Shown here piece by piece: positions 34,698 through 40,731 of a stretch of DNA of 64,000 nt. Made by a program: the position numbers and the translations under genes. The notes below the pieces were generated by a model. That model did not search any database. It was given only the letters and a program-made list of their open reading frames with translations, and had not been told where the DNA came from. Every line of letters starts with the position of its first letter. Within the stretch, counting starts at the first letter, position 1. The DNA lies in contig JADLFL010000046.1 of NCBI GenBank assembly GCA_020845575.1, positions 1 to 64,000 of the forward strand, read 5' to 3'. Origin of the DNA: Acidobacteriota bacterium. Lineage in GTDB: Bacteria; Acidobacteriota; Vicinamibacteria; Vicinamibacterales; Vicinamibacteraceae.

Positions 34698-36182
34698 CTA
34701 GATCTCCCTCGGCAGAATTCCCTCCCACCCGGCGCGGAAGCGCGGGCGGCGGATGAAGGGGGCGGCTTCGGGGGCGTTGGTGGCGCGCATGGTGCGCCAG
34801 TCCCATTCAATCTTCCTGCCCGTTCGATACGCGACGTTGCCGAGGTGATTGGCTTCCGTGGTCCACGCGGCGTACTGGAAGTTGGAGCCGGGCACCGGTC
34901 CCTTGCCCTTGGCGTGGTCGACCCACTCCACCCAGTGCCCCGGTGAGCGCGGCAGCGTCTCCGGCGGTGGCGTGACGCTCGCGAAACGGTCTTCGGGCAG
35001 GAGCGTCCCGTTGCCGAGGAGCATGCCCTTCTCGCCGATGAACACGCAGGAGCGCGCGCCCCACGCCTCCACCCAGCCGGGCGGCTTGCTGTCGCCCTGG
35101 TGCCATACCAGCGTGAGCGCGGGCTGATCGCCGACGGCGGCGTACTCGTACGTGGCCTTCAGCGTCGCCGGTGCGAGTTCCTTGTGCGGCACGGGAACGT
35201 TCGGCGACTCGGCGTGGACCGACACGGGCGCGAGATACCGCCCTGCCTGCCCATCCTGTCGCCACAAATCGAGCACCGTGTACGGCACGTCGTTGTCGTG
35301 CGATCCGAGATCGCTCATCGTGCCGTTGCCGACGTCCCACCAGCGATACCAGCGCGGGCCCGGGAAATACGTGGCGTGATACGGGCGCTCCGGCGCGGGT
35401 CCGAGCCACAGGTCGTAGTGCAGGTGCGCCGGTACCGGCATCGTCTCCGTGAAGCGATCGACGATCTGGATGCCGTTGTAGAAGCCGTGCGGCTTGTCGA
35501 ACTTCTCGGCAGACGCCGCGTCCTGCAGCCCCCATGCGCGGCTCGCCCACACATGCACTTCGCGCACCTTGCCGATCGCGCCGGTGTCGAGAATCTCCTT
35601 GATGCGACGACGTTGCGGTGACGCGTGTCCCTGGTTGCCCATCTGCGTCGACAGGTGCGGATACTTGCGCGCCGTCTCGCGGACGAGCCGCGTCTCCCAG
35701 ATGTTGTAGGCGAGCGGCTTCTCGCAGTAGACGTGCTTGCCGTGCGTGAGCGCGAGGTACGTGGCGAACACGTGCGTGTGCTCCGCCGTGGCCACGACGA
35801 CCGCGTCGAATGCCTTCGGGTTCTCGAAGACCTTGCGCAGGTCCGTGAACTTCGCGGCCTTCGGATACCGCACGCCAGCCGAATCGAGCGACTCCTGGTT
35901 GATGTCGCAGAGCGCGACGATGTTCTCGTCGGGATGCCTGTCGAGCGGCCCGCTGCCGTCCGTGCGCTTGGGCGGCGCTTCCGGGTTGATCGTCAATTCG
36001 TTGAGGCTCGCGCCGCCACGCCCGCCCGCACCGATGACGGCGATGTCGAGCTTGCCGTTCAGGTTCTGCCCGCGCAACAGCTCCGGCGCGTGCGCCAGTA
36101 CCGTGCCGGCCGCCACCGCGCGCCCCACGAACTCGCGGCGCGTGACACGTCGCACACCAGACCAGACCGTCGTTTTCTTCAC
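34698..36182 (-). CDS. Gfo/Idh/MocA family oxidoreductase with Tat signal
   Basis: 494 residues from a GTG at 36182, preceded by an ideal GGAGGA ribosome-binding site 7 nt upstream. A twin-arginine signal (VTRREFVGRAVAAGTVLAHAPELLRG) precedes the Rossmann domain (KLDIAVIGAGGRGGASL), the EKPLAYN motif with its Lys-Pro, and the GH109-like C-terminal domain (DLGSHDNDVPYTVLDLW, WVEWVDHAKGKGPVPGSNFQYAAWTTEANHLGNVAYRTGRKIEWD). Exported members use tightly bound NAD to oxidise or hydrolyse glycosides in the periplasm. Its start overlaps the DUF4126 stop (GTGA), indicating coupled translation. Confidence 0.87.
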   Translation of the reverse strand: MKKTTVWSGVRRVTRREFVGRAVAAGTVLAHAPELLRGQNLNGKLDIAVIGAGGRGGASLNELTINPEAPPKRTDGSGPLDRHPDENIVALCDINQESLDSAGVRYPKAAKFTDLRKVFENPKAFDAVVVATAEHTHVFATYLALTHGKHVYCEKPLAYNIWETRLVRETARKYPHLSTQMGNQGHASPQRRRIKEILDTGAIGKVREVHVWASRAWGLQDAASAEKFDKPHGFYNGIQIVDRFTETMPVPAHLHYDLWLGPAPERPYHATYFPGPRWYRWWDVGNGTMSDLGSHDNDVPYTVLDLWRQDGQAGRYLAPVSVHAESPNVPVPHKELAPATLKATYEYAAVGDQPALTLVWHQGDSKPPGWVEAWGARSCVFIGEKGMLLGNGTLLPEDRFASVTPPPETLPRSPGHWVEWVDHAKGKGPVPGSNFQYAAWTTEANHLGNVAYRTGRKIEWDWRTMRATNAPEAAPFIRRPRFRAGWEGILPREI

Positions 36183-36778
36183 GTCGTTCCTCCAGAGGGG
36201 CGCACGGCGCGCGCCATGAACGCGAGCGCGCGGCGGGCCAGCCAGAACACGATCACCGTCAGGATCAGCAGGCACACGATCGGGATCACGATCGCGGCAA
36301 TCGCGACGCCCACCGCGCCGGCCGTCTCGCCCGTGGCGACAACGGGATTGGCGAATCCGACTGTCGCCACGCCTGCCTTGGCGCGCACGACGGCGCTGCT
36401 CGCCTTCGTGAGGCCGGCCATGCCTCCGCCACCGATGATCGCGACGGGCCAGAGGATCGCGGGCGGGATGTCCGCCATCACCGCGGCGCTGGCGACGATG
36501 CCTGCGACCACGGCGGCGGGACTCGCGAGCAGGTCGAGCGCGTGGTCGACGCCGGGCACGTAGTACGCGATCACTTCGGCCACGCTCGCCGTCGCCATCG
36601 TGATGAGCGCCGGCGTGCTCGACAGCCATTCGAACCCGTGCGAGAGCGGCAGCACGTCCAAGCGCGCGGCAAGTCCGGCCACGAGCAGCGGCGCGAACAC
36701 ACGGAACCCCGTCGCGGCGGCAAGACCGATCCCGATGGCGACGGCGACCAGCGACTCGAGAGACACGGGGATGGGCAT
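36179..36778 (-). CDS. DUF4126 membrane protein
   Basis: 199 residues from the ATG at 36778; a GTG at 36808 would add ten residues but would overlap the divergent MFS start. It matches DUF4126: LVAVAIGIGLAAATGFRVFAPLLVAGLAA, DVLPLSHGFEWLSSTPALITMATASVAEVIAYYVPGVDHALDLLASPAAVVAG. About five membrane helices, ending with a basic tail. Function unknown. It is upstream of and overlapping with the exported Gfo/Idh/MocA gene. Confidence 0.82.
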   Translation of the reverse strand: MPIPVSLESLVAVAIGIGLAAATGFRVFAPLLVAGLAARLDVLPLSHGFEWLSSTPALITMATASVAEVIAYYVPGVDHALDLLASPAAVVAGIVASAAVMADIPPAILWPVAIIGGGGMAGLTKASSAVVRAKAGVATVGFANPVVATGETAGAVGVAIAAIVIPIVCLLILTVIVFWLARRALAFMARAVRPSGGTT

Positions 36779-36791
36779 GGGCGTGGTGTCG

Positions 36792-38081
36792 ATGGTAGTA
36801 CGTTTCACCTATTGCGCGACGGTCAGACGCTCGGCCATCATCCCGCCTCTGTCGACGCGTCCCCCATATCTCGCCTGCGCCCTCGTCGGACTCGGTGGAC
36901 TGTTCTCCGGGGTCACGGGTCCCCTGCTGTCGACATTCGTGCCGATCCTGGTGCGCGACGCGGTGGGCGACCACCGCTCGCTCATCGGCGCAATCATGGC
37001 CATCGACAACGTGCTGCTGCTCCTGCTCGTGCCGCTGGCCGGCGCGCTGTCGGATCGCGCACGCGCGAGTGGAGGCAGTCGGCTCCCGTTGATCGTCGCG
37101 GGATTGGTCCTCGCCGCGATCGGCATGGCGCTCATGCCGGCGTCGGTGTCGTTCGGCGTCGGCGGCCTCGTGGCGACGATGGTGATGCTCTACGCGGGGA
37201 TCAACCTGGAACGATCGCCGGCGCAGGTACTGGTGGCCGACATGGTGCCATCGCGCTACCGGTCACTGGCGTCCGGCTCGGTCACCTTCCAGATGTGCCT
37301 TGGTGCGATCGTCTTCCTGATGCTCGGTCGCGCGCTGGGCATGCGCGTCGCGTTCACGGTCGCGGCCGTCACCGTGCTGCTCATCGCCGTGGCATTCGCC
37401 GCTGGCCTGCGCACGCCGAGTGACTCGCCCGCGGATCCCGACGAGAGCGCGGCGTCGCTCGTCGCGACGCTCGTGGCCGCGGTACGCGGCACGCTACCGG
37501 GCATTCGCGCCGTGTTCCTCGCGTCGCTGCTGTTGCAGATGACGTTCCAGACGTTCTCGACGTGGTTCGCCCTGCACGGTACCGAGCGCTTCGGCGTGCG
37601 TCCCGAAGACGTGACCGTGGCATTCATCGCCTGGGCGATCGGCGGCGTACTCGGCGCGCTGCCGGCCGGCGCGATCGGCGTCGGGTTCGGGCGCCGGACC
37701 GCGATGCTGGTCGGGTTCGGCCTGATGGCGGCAAGCCTCCTCGCGCTCGACCGCGTCCCGTCACTGAACGCAGCGGCGCCGCTGCTCTGCCTGGCATCCG
37801 CCGCGTGGACGCTCCCGGCGGTCAACGCGTACCCGCTCTTCGTCGAACCGATCCCACCACAGCAGCGCGGGATGGTGTCGTCTGTGTTCCTGCTGTCGAT
37901 GGCCTTCGGCGGCGCAATCGGCGATCCCCTCAACGGCGCCATCTTCGACGCCGCCGGCAGCTACCGCCCGCTCTTCATGTCGATGGCCGTCTACACCGCA
38001 CTCGCATTCATGGCCATGCTGAAGGTCCCACGGGGAGCGGGGGAGGCGGTCGAAGTCCAAAGGGAAGTGGTCAAAGGATAA
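36792..38081 (+). CDS. Major facilitator superfamily transporter
   Basis: About 429 residues if started at the ATG 36792. The first ~20 residues of that version are not typical, and an unusual CTG near 36849 (LSTRPPYLACALVGLGGL) could be closer to the true N-terminus. Twelve membrane segments; the MFS loop-2 motif region reads DNVLLLLLVPLAGALSDRARASGGSR. TRPPYLACALVGLGGLFSGVTGPLLSTFVPILVRD resembles the sucrose/glycoside-pentoside-hexuronide transporter-like branch in style, but substrate cannot be assigned. It is divergent from DUF4126 with only 13 bp between the chosen starts. Confidence 0.78.
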   Translation: MVVRFTYCATVRRSAIIPPLSTRPPYLACALVGLGGLFSGVTGPLLSTFVPILVRDAVGDHRSLIGAIMAIDNVLLLLLVPLAGALSDRARASGGSRLPLIVAGLVLAAIGMALMPASVSFGVGGLVATMVMLYAGINLERSPAQVLVADMVPSRYRSLASGSVTFQMCLGAIVFLMLGRALGMRVAFTVAAVTVLLIAVAFAAGLRTPSDSPADPDESAASLVATLVAAVRGTLPGIRAVFLASLLLQMTFQTFSTWFALHGTERFGVRPEDVTVAFIAWAIGGVLGALPAGAIGVGFGRRTAMLVGFGLMAASLLALDRVPSLNAAAPLLCLASAAWTLPAVNAYPLFVEPIPPQQRGMVSSVFLLSMAFGGAIGDPLNGAIFDAAGSYRPLFMSMAVYTALAFMAMLKVPRGAGEAVEVQREVVKG

Positions 38082-38119
38082 GGACAGTCACAAAGGAGGA
38101 AGCCACAAGTCACAAAGGG

Positions 38120-38735
38120 CACAGCACAAAGGCCGACCAGTCGCCGTTCGTCTTGGCGCTTCGTGACTCGATGCAGCCGTTCCCTTCGGGCTGACGGACG
38201 AAGGCCGGCGACGACGTCATGCCCAGGAAGCGGGCCTCGGCCTGAACGTCGGCGCTGAGATGGACACTCCCGTGATCGTGGCGCAGCGCCAGGCCGGTCG
38301 CGGTGGCGGGGGCGAGGCCGCCGAAGTGGTCGCGGACACCTTGGCGGAGCGGCTCGAGCGCTTCGAAGCGATCGCCGTGCGTGGCGGCGTGGATCCCGAC
38401 GCACTCGCGGTGCAGTGGTCGATCGCGGCGAAGATCGTGGCGGCGCCCTCGACGAGCGTGACGGCCGGTCGTGGGGTGGGCGTGTCGCGCACGCCGCGCG
38501 TAGAGCGTCGACCGGGACAGGTCCCACTCCCGTACGACGCGCGCGATCCCGTAGGGCCGGCGCGTGGAGGGCGACGACTCACGCTCTCCAGGTCGGCACC
38601 GCGCAACAGCTCGAGCACCACCGACACCTTCCGTCGCGCCGACCACCGCCCGGTGCCACCGCGGCTCGGCGAGGCTGAGGCCTCGCCTGGTTCTTGTCTG
38701 GACATACCCCTTTCTCCTTGCTCCAAAGGGCTGTC
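38120..38735 (-). pseudogene. Decayed IS3-family transposase (OrfA helix-turn-helix plus OrfB integrase-core fragments)
   Basis: Transposase fragments are spread over two minus-strand frames. RWSARRKVSVVLELLRGADLESVSRR is the OrfA helix-turn-helix start. YGIARVVREWDLSRSTLYARR is the OrfB start. IFAAIDHCTA continues in the other frame as ECVGIHAATHGDRFEALEPLRQGV, GLALRHDHGS and FLGMTSSPAFVRQPEGNGCIE from the DDE integrase core. Most of OrfA and the middle of OrfB are deleted, there are at least three frame changes and the final Glu region is lost, so it is non-functional. Repeat-like sequences in inverted orientation flank it. It accounts for the 0.7-kb gap between the MFS and AhpD-like genes. 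Confidence 0.8.
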
Positions 38736-38807
38736 CAATCATTTCGTGCGGCGCGGGATTGGCGCTTCGTGCCTTACCCTTGTGACTTTTCTCCTTTTTC
38801 GCTGTCC

Positions 38808-38835
38808 TTATCCGTTATCCATTGGACTTTGGACT
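38808..38835. repeat. Heptamer array (TTATCCG, TTATCCA, TTGGACT x2)
   Basis: Four units at exact 7-bp steps to the right of the IS remnant. Together with 38777-38807 it is an imperfect inverted counterpart of 38050-38125 (shared GGATAAGGACAG and GTCACAA words) on the other side. Confidence 0.75.
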
Positions 38836-39399
38836 TTCCTCACGCCCTACACCGAGTGCGTCGGCCACCCTGTTTATGTAGTTGAACCAGGACGCGATCA
38901 GCGTGATTTGCAGGATGCCGCGATCGTCGAAGCCGACGGCGCGCAGCCTGTCGTGGAACGCGGGCGAGATGCGCGTTGCGTCCTTCGTGATCTGCTCGAC
39001 GTACTCGAGCATCACGCGATCCTGATCCGGCAGCGGTACCTGACGGAAGTCCGTCTTCAACGTCTCGACGAATGCCTCGTCCAGCGTGACCCTACGCAGA
39101 AACTCTGCGTGAGATTCCAGTCAATACTGGCACCTGTTGGTCGCCGACACGACGGTGGTGATCATCTCGTGCTGGCGCCGCGTGAGCGGCAGGTCGGGCG
39201 ACATCAGCGCACCGAAGGCCGAGAACCCGTGGAAGAGCGCGTCGGGAATCAGCGAGTGCGACGCCACGATGCCGTCCGTCTGCGCGTGGTGCGGATGCGT
39301 CGGCTCGGCGTACTCGATCGGATAGAGCGTGTGCTGCGCCTCGCGCGCGCGCATCAGCGTTTCGTCGCTGTCGAACGGAACCACCTTGATCCAGGTCAT
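38815..39399 (-). CDS. AhpD/carboxymuconolactone-decarboxylase-type peroxidase, predicted selenoprotein (CxxU)
   Basis: The frame from the ATG at 39399 (AGGAG site upstream) runs 92 codons to an in-frame TGA at 39121-39123, then continues in the same frame for 101 more codons of recognisable protein ([74 protein letters not shown]). Read through, this gives the normal ~194-residue peroxidase-related enzyme. The TGA replaces the second Cys of the NxCxYCxxxH active site: Cys90-Gln-Tyr-[TGA 93]-Leu-Glu-Ser-His97. A SECIS-like hairpin follows immediately. I infer Sec93 in a thiol/selenol peroxidase. The start overlaps the APC permease stop (ATGA). The alternative is a nonsense pseudogene, which the hairpin and intact downstream frame argue against. 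Confidence 0.85.
39094..39110 (-). promoter_or_regulatory. Predicted bacterial SECIS hairpin
   Basis: On the coding strand, ten nucleotides after the TGA, ACGCAGA pairs perfectly with TCTGCGT around a GTT loop. The apical loop begins 17 nt after the UGA and its first base is G, within the published bacterial SECIS rules (apical loop about 16-37 nt from UGA with a G in its first two positions). SelB would bind it to deliver Sec-tRNA. Confidence 0.8.
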
Positions 39400-40730
39400 G
39401 GGAACGACTCCTCCTCACGCGACACCGGCGATCGCGCCTGAATGATACGGTAGACGGGCAGCGCCGCCAGCACCGTCACGGCACCGAGCAGGGCCAGCAG
39501 CGGGTTGCTCGCGCCGACGAGCACCAGCAGCACGCTCACCAGCAGCAGGAAGACGATGGCCGGCCACGGATGCATCGGCACGACGATCGACGGATCGCGG
39601 CGTCGCAGGACGAACACACCCACCACCGTCGCGGCGATGAACGCCACCACGATGAAGACGAAGAACGCGACGATCGACTCGAACGTGCCGATCGCCACGA
39701 GCAGCGAGGCCAGGATCGCCTGCGTCGCGATCGCGCGCGCCGGCGTCCCCCATCGCGGGTGGATGGCGGCCACGGCACCCGGCAGCACGCCGTCGCGCGC
39801 CATCGCCGTGTAGATCCGCGGCGCGATCATCTGCATCGCGCCAAGGCTGCCGAAGACGCAGACGATGACGATGGCCGCAACGACGGTGCCGCCGCCAGGT
39901 CCGAGCGTCGCCTCGCCAACCTGGGCGATGAACGCCTGCCCTTCCACGACCTCGCCTATCGGCACGACGGCAATGAACGACATTGTCGCCGCGACATAGG
40001 TGAGCGTCACGATGGCGAGCCCGATGAGGAGCGCTCGCGGCAGCGTCCACGACGGATCGCGCACTTCGCCGGCGATCCTCGTGACTTCCCACCATCCGCC
40101 GAACGAGAAGAACGCGGCGACGAACGAACCGGCGGCCGCGCCGACGAGCGGCGGTGCGCCGGGGTGTCGTGCGACGAACGGCACGAAGCGATTCCAGTCG
40201 GCAGCCGGACTGCTGAACGCGGCGACGGTCAGTGCCGCGACGAGCACGACCTTGAGTACGGCGATGGCGGTCAGCAGTCGCACGCCGAGCGTGACGCCGG
40301 CGATGTGGACGGCGGCGAACGTCGCGATCGCACCAATGGCCACCAGACGCATGCCCACATCGCCCATCGGGATGACGTACGCGACGTAGCCTGCCAGCCC
40401 GGCCGCCAATGCCGCCGTGATGCCCGGGTCCATCAACAACAGGCACATCCAGCCATACAGGAACGCGATCCGCAGGCCGTACGCCTCGCGCAGGTAGACG
40501 TAGCCGCCGCCGGCCTGCGGATAGCGCGATGCGAGCGCGCCGTAGCACAGCGCGCCGCACATCGCCATGGCCCCCATCACGCCCCACACAACCAGGACGC
40601 CGAGCGGCGACGCGATGCTGCGGATGATCGATCCCGGCGTGAGGAAGATGCCGACAGCGATGACCTGGCCGACGACAAGCGCGACCGCCGCCCACAACCG
40701 CAGCGGCCGCGCCGAGACAGACTCGGTCAT
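39396..40730 (-). CDS. APC-family amino acid permease
   Basis: 444 residues from the ATG at 40730 with 12 membrane helices. LWAAVALVVGQVIAVGIFLTPG carries the APC helix-1 unwound Gly motif, and FFSFGGWWEVTRIAGEVRDPSWTLPRALLIG the helix-6/loop signature (here WWEVTRIAGEV for the usual YExxxxxAEEx). It is a cytoplasmic-membrane amino-acid importer or exchanger of unknown substrate. It starts 1 bp after the TonB-receptor stop, and its own stop overlaps the AhpD-like ATG. The three form one tightly packed operon, possibly outer- and inner-membrane uptake plus a redox enzyme. Confidence 0.88.
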   Translation of the reverse strand: MTESVSARPLRLWAAVALVVGQVIAVGIFLTPGSIIRSIASPLGVLVVWGVMGAMAMCGALCYGALASRYPQAGGGYVYLREAYGLRIAFLYGWMCLLLMDPGITAALAAGLAGYVAYVIPMGDVGMRLVAIGAIATFAAVHIAGVTLGVRLLTAIAVLKVVLVAALTVAAFSSPAADWNRFVPFVARHPGAPPLVGAAAGSFVAAFFSFGGWWEVTRIAGEVRDPSWTLPRALLIGLAIVTLTYVAATMSFIAVVPIGEVVEGQAFIAQVGEATLGPGGGTVVAAIVIVCVFGSLGAMQMIAPRIYTAMARDGVLPGAVAAIHPRWGTPARAIATQAILASLLVAIGTFESIVAFFVFIVVAFIAATVVGVFVLRRRDPSIVVPMHPWPAIVFLLLVSVLLVLVGASNPLLALLGAVTVLAALPVYRIIQARSPVSREEESFP

Positions 40731-40731
40731 C

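Noticed and set aside
38815-39123. Treating the AhpD-like gene as a nonsense pseudogene
   Set aside because: The stop is TGA precisely at the redox Cys, the downstream frame is intact, and a SECIS-geometry hairpin follows; decay would not be expected to give all three.
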